64,000 nucleotides of DNA, from NCBI GenBank assembly GCA_013339895.1, contig JABACO010000021.1, positions 5,664,754-5,728,753 of the forward strand. Direction: 5' to 3'. Shown here piece by piece: positions 48,692 to 60,562 of the stretch; position 1 is the first letter of the stretch, and each line of letters starts with the position of its first letter. The notes under the pieces were generated by a model. The model ran no database searches. It saw only the letters and a program-made list of their open reading frames with translations, and had not been told where the DNA came from. Made by a program: the position numbers and the translations under genes. The DNA is from Ephydatia muelleri (lineage: Eukaryota > Porifera > Demospongiae > Spongillida > Spongillidae).

Positions 48692-49201
48692 GACAAACAG
48701 GCTGGAACCGATCTGCAAAAAAACAAGTAATGTGTGATGCCAACCATTTAATTGTAAGCCGGGAAGCGTGTGGCTAATTTAACGATGCGCACGCTTTTGC
48801 GTCGTTCTGCTTCGTAATTGCATTGTGGTGAATATTATCGGGACAGGCATAAAATGGAATGATGCAACGAACACATAATTATATAATAATAATATAAGAA
48901 AAAAGGTATGACAGGATCTGATTCAGTGTTAAGTGCAGCTGATAGTGATTTGTAAATTTCCATATACTAGCAGAGCTCTGACGTGGGAACGATTTGCAAC
49001 ATCGCGACAACTGTTTGCGCGCAGTTATGGGTGCACGCAGAGAGGATTGCTCTACCATCAGAAGTGTTCAACTGTGCTGCGTTTGCTGCAGAAACGAAAA
49101 CAGCACATGCATGTAAAACGTGATATAATAGCTCGTATATCTCCGTAATTTATTTACCGGAAGTGCTTTTTCCCACCAATTGGAGGCCCGCACTACTTGC
49201 T
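48692..49201. other. Intergenic region between convergent TRUB1 and the VWC-type gene
   Basis: AT-rich sequence holding both 3' ends; no gene recognised. Confidence 0.45.
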
Positions 49202-50458
49202 TCATAAAATTGCTGCGTGCTCATTGTTGTTGCAGTGTAGCTCTGATTGGGTGTCCACACGTACAGTGAAACACTGGACGTTGGGGGTACTCTCAATGGC
49301 CACCGAATTTCCCGTCGAATTGACGTAGACATTTTGCGTAAGTGCCGGGTTTGGAGTGCACGAGGCTAATGTGATCGAGGAGGGCGTTGGGGTGGAGTTG
49401 AGCCCAACTGCAAGAAAAAATAAATAATACTCTTCAACATCAACTAAAATGTTTTTAAAAAGTGTACCCTTCCCCGCCCCCACCATTCCGCCCAACACCT
49501 CGGAACTTTTCTCACCTGGTACACACGCAGGACAGCATGGGACATAGTTTTCGATAGGTGGATTTGGCCCGCAAGGTACGGGAGGTGGGCATGGCTGCTT
49601 CATACAGCGCGAGACGTATCCTCTTCCTGCTACTGCCTACATTCCACATGAGAAGGAAATGAGCATTGGGTAACAAAAAAAAACTCGAGCACGCGTACCA
49701 CGCAAGTGCACGTGATGCACCGTATCAGGCCGACACCGGGTATGATGGGGTTGTACGTTTCGCCTTCTGGAATGACGCGACCGGAGTCATCCGTGGCGAG
49801 GGCAGCTGCCTATGTAAAGAGACAGTCAGTTATGCAATTGCAAGGTGCAGTGTATGGGGAGCGTGACAGCGTATGACGAGCGTGGTGTGCATGGCAACAC
49901 ATGCAACATTTATACCTTTCGCCGGTGGTAGGCATCCTTCCAAGTTTGAAGCTGCAGCGACAGCGGGGTCGCACATAACCGAGGGACACGGCCGATTCAC
50001 ACAAGTAAAGTTACCCTCCTGTAAGATTGTTATAAAGACACGAGTCATAAACGAAATTAACAAAAACGAAATCAAACCGGCGTGTAGATAATCTATACAT
50101 GCACGATGCATGCACACTGTCCATGCACTCAAGAAATAATTATTTGGTCCCTAGAGTTTCAGCCCGTCCCCGTGCAATTAAACTTTCTTGCGATTTGCTC
50201 AAGAGCCTGCGACTAACCTCTTGACAGATGCACTCTTCGCAAACGATGGTCTCGTTTAAGTGATGAAGCGTGTGGTTAAATGATTCTCCAATACTGTAGT
50301 AGCTTCCATTCCATAGACAGCGTTGGATCGGTGCACACAAGGCTGAGGATTCACATGCAAGTATCAACAGGTGCATGCAATATGTCCTCGACTGCGGCAT
50401 ACCTGGACTTAGAAGTGCCAGCAGCAACAGTACAGTTTTTCACAATCAGCGCAGACAT
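49202..50458 (-). CDS. Secreted cysteine-rich protein with VWC-like domain(s)
   Basis: Exons 50458-50403, 50342-50218, 50018-49916, 49805-49699, 49636-49516 and 49407-49202 give 238 residues when one A is removed from an A5 run in exon 1 (about 50436-50440). With that correction the N terminus is a textbook signal peptide (MSALIVKTVLLLLALLSPG) and all phases close. Without it the frame fails after 12 codons. The mature part has Cys spacing of von Willebrand factor C / chordin-like modules: CEECIC, then CVNRPCPSVMC, a GEXY-like GETYNP, CITCTC, and CMKQPCPPPVPCGP...CCPAC. A short Cys-containing C-terminal domain with NST/NGS-type glycosylation sites ends at 49202. VWC proteins often bind BMP/TGF-beta ligands; no partner can be named here. 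Confidence 0.75.
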
Positions 50459-50845
50459 CACTTTATGATTTGCACGATGCACCCTTGCAGTGGCGTAGAC
50501 TTTTATATAGAGCAAAAGCCAATCACGTGATATCATCATTTTTGTATATTTTTCTTGGGTGTGGGCGATTTCCTGCTTAATAAATGCGAAAATGATGCGT
50601 TCTATTGAGATCCGAACAATTACGTAGTTAATCGTTTTGTCTGTCCGATAGCGCAGCTACTTCACACATAATAAATTTCAGACCCAGGGACCCTTCGCGC
50701 TATCTCGCTCCATTCATATGATCTGACCGTGATGATGCAGTAACAGAAAATACATTACATTTTGATAGTCAGGTACAATCATATATAATGCAACAGAGGA
50801 AATTCTAAACAGTCTCCAGCAAATTGCCTGCGTCAACTACTCTTT

Positions 50846-51275
50846 TTAAATTTCCTCCGTAAACTCGAACGGCTCCGGAGGAGAGGGCTCTTCTCCTTCC
50901 TCCTGCTTCCCTGGGATAGCAACTAAAAACGAACAACAGAGCCCATTACACGGAACTCAAATACTGTAATCCACAAATAATGCGGCTACTGGCAAGTATA
51001 GATGCAGTTTATCATTTGTGGTCAGTCCGTTGCCAGAGCGTACCCCAAAGGCAAAACAACAAGCACAGAAACAATCCAGTGTTGCAAGCAGGAACGCGGC
51101 TTTCTCACCTTTCACTGGCTCCATTAGCTCTTCTGGTTGGGAGTCATCCAAGTGCTTGAACATGATGATGCCTCCAACAGACACCTTGTGTGATTAATAG
51201 GCATTGTTAATATATGCGTGTGTGTAGTAACAGGTAATTTTTTCCAGTACACCACACACACACACACACACACAC

Positions 51276-51323
<48 letters not shown>

Positions 51324-54300
51324 ACACACACACTGCATTTAATCACTGTGCACAAACTGACAATAGTCATGCTACTAATACTGTCAATATGGATGTTTAT
51401 TTGCCTTTGCAGCATATTACCAAGCATCCTGACTGAAGGGCAGTTAATGTTCATCTGCCTGTCTTAGCATTAAGCACGTGCTCACAACCTAAGGAATTAT
51501 ACTACACTTTGCTGATGTGGTGCACAATAATAGTTTGATACAAGCAGCAATTTCCACCCCGTAAATGACGGACACTGCAACTGCAGTGTTAGTAAAAACT
51601 TGGCCCTTGAAAACTGTTTTGCTATGTGACTATAAGCTGCGTGGACATAAACAAAATGGCTGCCATTTTTTCATCGTGCATTCCTCCGAGCTTCATAGGA
51701 TGAAAGATGTGTTAACGGCACAGAAATGAAAGAGGATGATCAAACAGCTGAAGGCTGATCTGAGTGACTTAGATAACCATAGGTCAAATTTCCCAAACAT
51801 GTCAGTTCACACTTTTTATAATTAATACTACGTTTTTCCTGTCAGAAAGTTTATTTGCACACATTATACATTAATATTCCATTTCCCAAGGAGCACCAGC
51901 TTACCGGCTTCAATGGTGTATAATGGCATCCTTCAGGAAGAGTTATCACCTTGAGCTATGGTGGATACGATAATGAATAAGAGACTACCCTTCTACATTG
52001 GTCTATACATTACAGATAAACTATGGTCAACCAAACTTTGTTGTGACAATCTTGATGTACCAAAAAATGGTGTGCCTCCTACTACACATGGACCATGGTA
52101 GATGACAAGTCTGTAAGCCCATAAATGCAGAACTATCACACAAATGCAGTGCAAGGAAAACACTGATGAGAATCTTGGCTAACAGTAGGGAAATTCTTGT
52201 GGATGGGTTAGGTAATCACGCTGACTTAGAAAAGGAGAAGACAAGAGGCAAGCACCCAATATCACAATGCTCCAAGAGGGAATTGTTCAGGGTTATATCA
52301 GAATGTATAGTCAAAGAGATAGAAAGTTATATATTCCTTATTGTATTAAACACTACAGTAAAAGCCCACTGTGAGTGAACTTTTAGGGTTATAAAAGAAT
52401 CAAATATCCTAACTAAGCATCAACATTTAGGCAACCTAGGTGTCAATAGAAACACATTTTGTAAGTACATATTGATAGATATAACAACTTCATAATCTGG
52501 CCCAGCTTGTGAGGGGAGGCAAGGATGCCAAAGGGAGGTGCTGTGATGGATCGATACGCATAATTGATTAGTAGTAGTGTGTGAGAATGCCACCCAGCCA
52601 GGGGATGTGGGGAATATTGCTTTTTTACTGTATGGGTCACTAAAATTGTTGACAGGAGTATATTTTATTTACATTCCTCTACTTGAATTTGATTGATATT
52701 AAAATCTTCATGTTTATAGCATTCCAGTGTGATTCCCACTGTAAGGTAAACTGACACTGGGCCTCTACACTGCACCAAACTTCATTTCATTATTAACTTA
52801 CATCCAATTTCGGGTGTGCTTTTTAATATCGGCTGGCACTATACTAAAATCAGGCTTGCGCGCAAGCACACTGGAGCACAAAGAAAGATCTATTAAATAG
52901 CATGTGATCAAATGGAGGCCGAGAAGTGCATAAGGCTATGCAATGCACTGGCCAATCAGTATGCAGGCATAGACTACTATATTAGTGCAGATGTACTTCT
53001 AATCAGTGGCCATTCCATTGCCACAAACGGAAATGCTGTGTGTAGTTTGGATACGAGGGGGAACCAGAGGATGGGAAAGTTTTGTGGAAGAATGCTGATC
53101 ATGTTTAAGGTATGGTCAGAATGTTGTAACTACAAAATGGTGCCAAACGGTAATACTGAGGAATCATGCGATTACAGCGTAAAACACCGCCATAGGGATA
53201 ACAAACATGTTATTTGATTACAAGCATGTACCATTTGTGAAAAAGGATTTTTGTTTTGGGGGTGAGTGGGGAGGGGGAAATCAGAAGTGACTAATTTTGA
53301 TACAGTTATCAAATCTACAATACATCTTTGCAACATGCTGTGTGTATAAACTACACTGTAAATAACAATTCTGCTGCAACAGCAGTCGTTGCCCCAGCAG
53401 TGCAAAACTAATGTCTCTTAGCCCCATGCACAGGCAGCATCGCCTCCCACCCTGCATAGCAGCAGGGCACAGTCTCGCCACAGGGCAGATACCTTTGCCT
53501 CCCCCAGCATAGCACGGCTGCACAATGGGACAAACACACACCCTCACTGCTTTTCATTCTTTGCACGTCACCCAAACTAATTTGGTTGATGATAAAAAAG
53601 AATGCATTTCATGTTTTGTCCTCCCACCCTCCCCTCCTCTCCCACAACAAATACCAGCGAAGAAGTGACTTGACGCTTCCACCATAATTAACATGTCAGA
53701 TACAATGCTCACTTGTGCTGGAAGAACTCGAGCTGGATTTGAAAGCATAAGGAACTCAGGCTCTGGTTCCACAGTCTTCTTTTCGCCATCTTTCTTGACC
53801 TCTGGCTTGACTGCTGCTGTAGCTTTATATCCGAATCATCCTCTTTGTCATCCCGCTTGGCGGCATCTGAAGTGTCCATCTTGTTGTCTCCATCCTTCTG
53901 GGGCTCCAAAGTGTCCATCTTGTCACCACTGGGCTCGTCCTTCGACTGGTGAGGATATATAACAGTAGTGAGGTCTAAAACACATCGAGATGTCTACTCC
54001 AATCATAATTCCAAGACCACACGCTAGCAGAACGGAGAGCAAAGTACACATCCTTTACAAAGTGGGTACGTCAATGATGACTTTACGCGTATCATATAAA
54101 CTGACCACACAAACATTTCAACAACAGCAACAAAAGACATCAAGGTTGACCCGACTGAAAGATGCCAGTCTAAACACACAACACATCATCGTCACCCTTT
54201 TGGGTGACCCAATGATGTACCTCCCATACTCTCTCACACCTTCACACCCCCGTACCTCTTCAGAATGCTCAGCAGCCTTGTTCGCACCAGCCTTGAGCTT

Positions 54301-57300
54301 TCGCTTGGTGTTTGCCTTGGCCACTACAGAGAGCACCGCAGTAGCCACCTGCACGAGAGAGAAACAAGTGAAATCGACCGAGTGTGTTGAGCACCTCAGC
54401 AAGAATAGCCACGGCTTACACAGACTATAGGTCAACAGTATGCATATACTGACAGTAGCACTTAGCAATAACCGTTCCTGAATCAGACTAATGGAGAACG
54501 GATCCCATGCATATTCCTGTCTCACCCACATGTGATATGACTGACACCTACACGTGATATGACATTTCAAATTAGACAGCTAAATTACTCCTTGATGACT
54601 TGTACTAGCACATACCTATCTCTTTCCCCCCCTCCCCTCTGAGATGAGTTGGATCGAGGTCAACAGGTCAACATACTACCATTAAACCACGTCCAGCTCG
54701 ACCTTTTTTTTTCTTTCTAAAACTGATCTTACCAGTAAACTTTACAACTCCTCTGTAAACCCACATCCTATATTGAATAAACTTATTTCTCAGTAAACAA
54801 TCCATTACAGCAGGCACCATTCAACAACCAATAACAGAGGGCCCAAGTATATGATCCCTTAATGTGGTCCACAAAACACTGATTCACTGCATGGATGCTT
54901 CCAATGGGACAAGTGAGAATGAATTGTGTCGTCCAAATGAGACACACGATACTCAACTAGGTGAAAATTATTACAAATCCAATCAACCTTGAGAATATTT
55001 CCCAGCAAGGGGCACAACACTGGACTAGACCCAACAGACACGCACATAGCAGGGACCACCCAGACCTGATCGTCTCATAGTGTACAACAGAGACTTGTTT
55101 TGAATTCAGTCCACTGAGCTCATGTCTCCAAAAACCATGACACCAAAAGCACTTCACAACAAAGTGAATACCTGCCTTGAGTTGCAACAGGAAAGGCTTC
55201 ACTGTCTGGTACCCTGACTACCACTATTAGGCATACCCCTCCTCCAACCATCAATATACAGGCCCATCTCCTTAATTCCAACACAAAACACAACCTGCAT
55301 CCCTTTCTACCCCCTCCTCCTCCCCCCTCTCATTTCGAATATTGGATGAATAGTACTTTCGCCTTGTTAGGGTCAATGTCATTTGAATGACAAAACGATG
55401 TGGTTCTTACTTAATTACTCCCAAAGGCATGGACTGTTTACACAATCCCACATCACAAATAAAATTACCAGCATTATATTGTTCCATGGCAACAAGTGTA
55501 TTACTCCTCCCCTCCACACTTCCTAAATACCTTCATCCCCCCTCCCCTCCCCTCCCTTAGTCCTAAACCAAACTAACATCATCCCCCCTCCCCTCCCCTC
55601 CCTTAGTCCTAAACCAAACTAACATCATCCCCCTTCCCCACCCCAGCCAGACACTTCCTCCCTACCACCAACTACCTTCTCTCTCTCCTTCTCTTTCTCC
55701 TTTTCCAGAGGAGCAGGATATCCATACATTGAAGGCTTTGCATTGGAACAGAATTCCATTTTCGGCATCTGGAAAAAAAACAACAACTGACACTTAGCTC
55801 AGCTCTAAACTGTTCTGATTAATCACCTTGAGGTCAGCATTGAGAGCAATGAGAGCAGCAGGTGTGAATGCGAGGGACAGGAAATGACAAAGGGGATACC
55901 AGAACCAGAACTGGGAGAAGACCAATAGACCAACCACCGTCTTCATGTGGGTGTGGCCAGTGCGAGACTGCAAGGAAATGGTCACATTTCGACCACCTTG
56001 TGTGTGTACGTGTGTGTGTATGTAAGTATGTATGTGTGTATGTAAGTATGTAAGTATGTATGTATGTATGTATGTATGTATGTATGTATGTATGTATGTA
56101 TGTGTGCATGTACATACTGTGTGTGTCCAGTCAGATGTATTATCACTTCAATCATTGAGATGAGCTTTGAAACCACATGCACTTGAATCAACAGTATACA
56201 GTTACACTACATACCTACCACTCACACATCTACAGTGCACAGACACACAAATCCATACACAGTATATGGGACAGTTTCCGCAAAAATTGCCCCGGATGGT
56301 TAAAATGTTATAAAAATGCATCGCGTTTGAATCGCTATAACTTCCCAACGGATAACGCTATCGACTTCCTATTTTCAACCCTTCATACTACACCATTTCA
56401 CTATGAAGGGTTGAAAATAGGAAGTCGATAGCGTTATCCGTTGGGAAGTTATAGCGATTCAAACGCGATGCATTTTATAACATTTTAACCGTGGGGCAAT
56501 TTTCGCGGAAACTGTCCCATATATGGAATGTTCTACGAGATTTTGACCCTTGTTGATTTATTTTTATAACATTAAACTCAAATTGCCAACAGTTAGATTG
56601 CCTATTTTAAACACTTTGTCCACCTATGCTATTGATTAGTTTTGTTCGTTAATTTTAATCCTATCCATTACAGAGATATTGCTGTGCGAAGTTAATGTAC
56701 ATTTTCCCATTCGATTCATGCCAATAATTTCCCCATACAATTGAATTGGATGCAGTTTGCCAAAATGATTGGCGTGAAACAACCGGGAAAATGTGCATTA
56801 ACTTTGCACAGCTATTTCCGTAACGGATAAAGTACAAATTAAAAACAGAATAAATCAATATCGACAGGACCCTCTACGTACACACGGAATTTAAAGTGAT
56901 TTGAACTCTCCTACCTAGAACCTGATGGGGTATCAGACTTCGCAACGTCAGCACTATGATTGGGCAAGGTACAAACCTACAATTACACATAGAGAAATGG
57001 TGTAGGACAAAGTGTTGAAAATAGGGAGTCGATAACGTTAAACGTTGATAAGTTATAGCAATTTGAGTTTTATGTTTAAACAGAAATCCACAAGGGTCAA
57101 TATCTCGTTGAACGTTCCATATACATGCACAAACCTGCATCAATGATTCCCTGGGCCAGAATGGATCCAAATTTGGCCAGGAGGTCCTCATGCTTGTCAC
57201 TGATGATCTTAGCATAATGCTGCCTGAAAAAGGTCCCCTTTGGGCACATAGTCTCTGTCTGCTGGATGAGGACCATGGCTGATGCCACCAACGCAGCCTG

Positions 57301-58172
57301 CCGTAATCAACCAAGATGGGTCAGGTCAAGATGTGTAGAACGGTTGGTGGATATGAAGAAGATATGTGAATGTGTAGAACGGTTGGTGGGGATGAAGATA
57401 TGTGAATGTGTAGAAAGGTTGGTGGATATGAAGAAGAAGACATGGGGTTGTGTACAAACATGTCTTACCTGTTGCACAAATGGCACAGGATCGCTGAGCA
57501 GTGGCTCAAGGATGGACAGAGCATCCTGCAACAGCAAATGACAAACCATGATATCGATTGTTCCCACCACCCTCCCCTCTCCCTACAGCAGTCTCCAGCC
57601 CATCCAACACAATGAACAAGAACATCAGAGCACACAAACCTGTGCTAACAGCAACCAACAAAAATAATAATAAACAAACTGCGGACCTAGCAACTCCCCT
57701 AATGATCGCTTATGTCATTATAAAAAAATACTCCCTCTAATCAATGGCAGCTAACTCCACCTCTGGAAAAACCAATGACCCTTGGAACACATTACACTCC
57801 CTAATGTCAGCTAACCACCCATTGAAAAATAAACAACGCCCGGGCATATTACCTCCCCCTAATCAATGGCAGCTAAATCTCCCACCTATAAACTCCCACC
57901 AAACCCGGCCATCCTAAATATTTGTAACAACATACCTTGTTTCCAGTGCCAGACAACCTATCCCTAGAGCCATGGCCGAACCACACCGGACGTGGGCATT
58001 GAAGCTCTCCGAGAGAGAGAGACCACGTGAGGACACTGCTCTGGCGTCCTGGTGGCATAGCAATGGATCACTCAACACCGATGTTAATGCAGTTGCCATA
58101 GTAACTGTACCTGAACAGTATGAATCCCAAGCACATAACAGCTGCCCTCCTTACATCATCAACGTCACTTAC
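50846..58172 (-). CDS. PSMD1: 26S proteasome regulatory subunit RPN2 (PSMD1), C-terminal half, left copy
   Basis: PSMD1/RPN2 is the large scaffold of the proteasome base. Exons: 58172-58111, 58048-57936, 57525-57469, 57297-57135, 55996-55827, 55768-55676, 54348-54256, 53945-53713, 51955-51905, 51184-51109, 50922-50846. They encode the last PC-repeat toroid segments ([66 protein letters not shown]), then the Lys/Glu-rich insert, the [17 protein letters not shown] and [11 protein letters not shown] blocks, and the acidic tail [10 protein letters not shown]. The 5' part is lost at the N gap. This copy has a missing GAT codon in the first exon, two single-base deletions in the second, and one missing A at about 53805 in the 53945 exon (233 instead of 234 nt). 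Confidence 0.93.
51253..51335. repeat. (AC)n microsatellite in a PSMD1 intron
   Basis: AC repeat with two AAC interruptions, about 70 nt upstream (in transcript sense) of the exon starting at 51184. Confidence 0.9.
51956..53712. other. PSMD1 intron of about 1.75 kb without recognised feature
   Basis: It lies between the exons 53945-53713 and 51955-51905. No conserved frame or RNA gene was recognised. Confidence 0.4.
55999..56105. repeat. (GTAT)n microsatellite next to a PSMD1 exon
   Basis: GTAT/GTGT tetranucleotides begin right at the 3' splice site of the 55996-55827 exon. In transcript orientation the acceptor is preceded by a (CATA)n-(CA)n tract. The mirror copy is at about 62730-62840 and differs in length. 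Confidence 0.85.
56260..57125. mobile_element. Cluster of fold-back (hairpin) elements in a PSMD1 intron
   Basis: Three nested or adjacent inverted repeats. (1) About 56270-56520: arms of about 120 bp (gggacagtttccgc ... ending gcggaaactgtccc) around a 13-bp loop. (2) 56521-56640 versus 57000-57125: arms sharing ggaacgttc-like ends and the module ctataactt..caacg. (3) 56655-56835: arms sharing gcacagctatttccgtaacg. Elements 1 and 2 share an internal module (ataacgctatcgacttccta versus ataacgttatcgactcccta), so they belong to one family. No coding capacity. A mirror copy lies at about 61700-62570. Confidence 0.8.
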
Positions 58173-58261
58173 CTACATATAATAGACATCAGATGTAAAG
58201 TATTTGAATCATTCCAAATAAGCAGCTACTTATTTCATTACCACAGAGCTATGTAAAACCA

Positions 58262-59261
58262 NNNNNNNNNNNNNNNNNNNNNNNNNNNNNNNNNNNNNNN
58301 NNNNNNNNNNNNNNNNNNNNNNNNNNNNNNNNNNNNNNNNNNNNNNNNNNNNNNNNNNNNNNNNNNNNNNNNNNNNNNNNNNNNNNNNNNNNNNNNNNNN
58401 NNNNNNNNNNNNNNNNNNNNNNNNNNNNNNNNNNNNNNNNNNNNNNNNNNNNNNNNNNNNNNNNNNNNNNNNNNNNNNNNNNNNNNNNNNNNNNNNNNNN
58501 NNNNNNNNNNNNNNNNNNNNNNNNNNNNNNNNNNNNNNNNNNNNNNNNNNNNNNNNNNNNNNNNNNNNNNNNNNNNNNNNNNNNNNNNNNNNNNNNNNNN
58601 NNNNNNNNNNNNNNNNNNNNNNNNNNNNNNNNNNNNNNNNNNNNNNNNNNNNNNNNNNNNNNNNNNNNNNNNNNNNNNNNNNNNNNNNNNNNNNNNNNNN
58701 NNNNNNNNNNNNNNNNNNNNNNNNNNNNNNNNNNNNNNNNNNNNNNNNNNNNNNNNNNNNNNNNNNNNNNNNNNNNNNNNNNNNNNNNNNNNNNNNNNNN
58801 NNNNNNNNNNNNNNNNNNNNNNNNNNNNNNNNNNNNNNNNNNNNNNNNNNNNNNNNNNNNNNNNNNNNNNNNNNNNNNNNNNNNNNNNNNNNNNNNNNNN
58901 NNNNNNNNNNNNNNNNNNNNNNNNNNNNNNNNNNNNNNNNNNNNNNNNNNNNNNNNNNNNNNNNNNNNNNNNNNNNNNNNNNNNNNNNNNNNNNNNNNNN
59001 NNNNNNNNNNNNNNNNNNNNNNNNNNNNNNNNNNNNNNNNNNNNNNNNNNNNNNNNNNNNNNNNNNNNNNNNNNNNNNNNNNNNNNNNNNNNNNNNNNNN
59101 NNNNNNNNNNNNNNNNNNNNNNNNNNNNNNNNNNNNNNNNNNNNNNNNNNNNNNNNNNNNNNNNNNNNNNNNNNNNNNNNNNNNNNNNNNNNNNNNNNNN
59201 NNNNNNNNNNNNNNNNNNNNNNNNNNNNNNNNNNNNNNNNNNNNNNNNNNNNNNNNNNNNN
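58262..59261. other. Assembly gap, exactly 1000 N
   Basis: A run of exactly 1000 N, which is a placeholder length and says nothing about the real distance. An open frame reported across it is meaningless. Confidence 0.99.
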
Positions 59262-60562
59262 GTTGTGGTTAGATACAGTCAAAACACTCGAGCAGTATTG
59301 AAATCGGATGCTATGTAGTCAAGTAGTATGATGTTACTCCTGAGCGCATCTAAAAACAACTGCATCACTAAGGTAGCAAAATAGTTCATGCGTGACCTTA
59401 AACCTGTTGCTTTTGTTTTAAGTTACTTTTATGCATGTACATATGACCATTTTCAAACGTATGTTAAGTTGCAAACCTCTTTCAACAGTACCAACATAAC
59501 CTTATTAAAATTAACAACTTTAATTAGTTTGCCAAGAACTCGCAGACTGATTATGTATTACCCAGTGCAACAAATTCTAAGTTTTATTACCCAGTGCAAC
59601 AAATTCTAAGTTTTGCACAGAAGCAGAAATAAGAAAAATTGTTGTGTACAGTCTAGAATAAGCTGCAGCCGCTCCACTAATAACATAATCATGTGTAATT
59701 GCTATAGGAGGAGTGTGAAATGTGCATTATTGGTTATGTGGGCATGGTCAGTGGCAGGATTATGGAATAGACAGATGGCTGCAAGCCGAAGTTGATTCTT
59801 TGTATTGATACTAATTGGCGCCTAATCAGGCTCTGTTGAATATAGAGGTGGCCCGCTATGCTAAGGTGACCACTTACGCAAGTTTTGTTGTGTTTCCAAA
59901 TATGGCACCCCTTTCAGTTACATGTAGGTGAAGATGTTCTTTAATTGTATATGTTGCACACCAGATCAGTGCGTTGTAACAATGGACTTTGTTTTGTCAT
60001 TTACAAGCTGAAGCATTTTAGCCAACTAAGAGCATTCACCCTCTAGTGTTTTCGAGTCTGACCTTGTTTCAAAAGAAACTGTGATGCTACCTTTGTCACA
60101 GGAAAGCATACAAAGTCACAGCTCTGCTTCTGGCCTTGCTTTTGGCACAACATCTTTTTAAGCCACGATGTTGGTAGATTAGCTAATTATTAACTGTTGT
60201 TTTGTAACCATGTAGTTAGTAGTATTCATAATGCAGTTAGTAGGAGACAAACTTATGATTATCTGAGAGGGTTAGACTACCAATGGGAACAGAAGAGTGG
60301 GGGATGGGGTTATGAAAGTGGGGATGTTTGCAGATAATGGAGTGACACCATTGGGGTTCGGTGGGAGTGGGGGGCGGATCACTTATGTTGTTCGCCTATT
60401 TTCTGTACTGTAGTGCCTAACTGCTTCACTAAACCATCAGTTGCGCCCTCCTTACACAATGGAACAAGACTTATTTAATTATCTTGCTTCATTGGAAATT
60501 TATGTGCAGATTTTTTTTGGATGCAGTAATATATCTAGGGGTTTTGTAGTGGCTGAAATTCA
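59262..60562. other. Single-copy 1.3 kb between the gap and the right arm
   Basis: AT-rich sequence with no recognised exon. If the right copy of PSMD1 is continuous, this is intron upstream of the 60652 exon. A 29-bp direct duplication (attacccagtgcaacaaattc) occurs at 59558-59615. Confidence 0.5.

Larger units (their letters stand above)
54841..58261. repeat. Left arm of a 3.4-kb inverted duplication around the gap
   Basis: This segment is the reverse complement of 60563-64000 with high identity and identical gene content (PSMD1 introns and exons). The first base after the arm, at 58262, is the N gap. The other end (54841) pairs with the last base of the window, so the duplication may continue outside. 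Confidence 0.95.

Noticed and set aside
52912-53217. 101-residue + strand frame
   Set aside because: No recognisable domain, and it lies antisense in a PSMD1 intron; most likely chance.
58230-59282. 350-residue frame across the gap
   Set aside because: It consists almost only of N.
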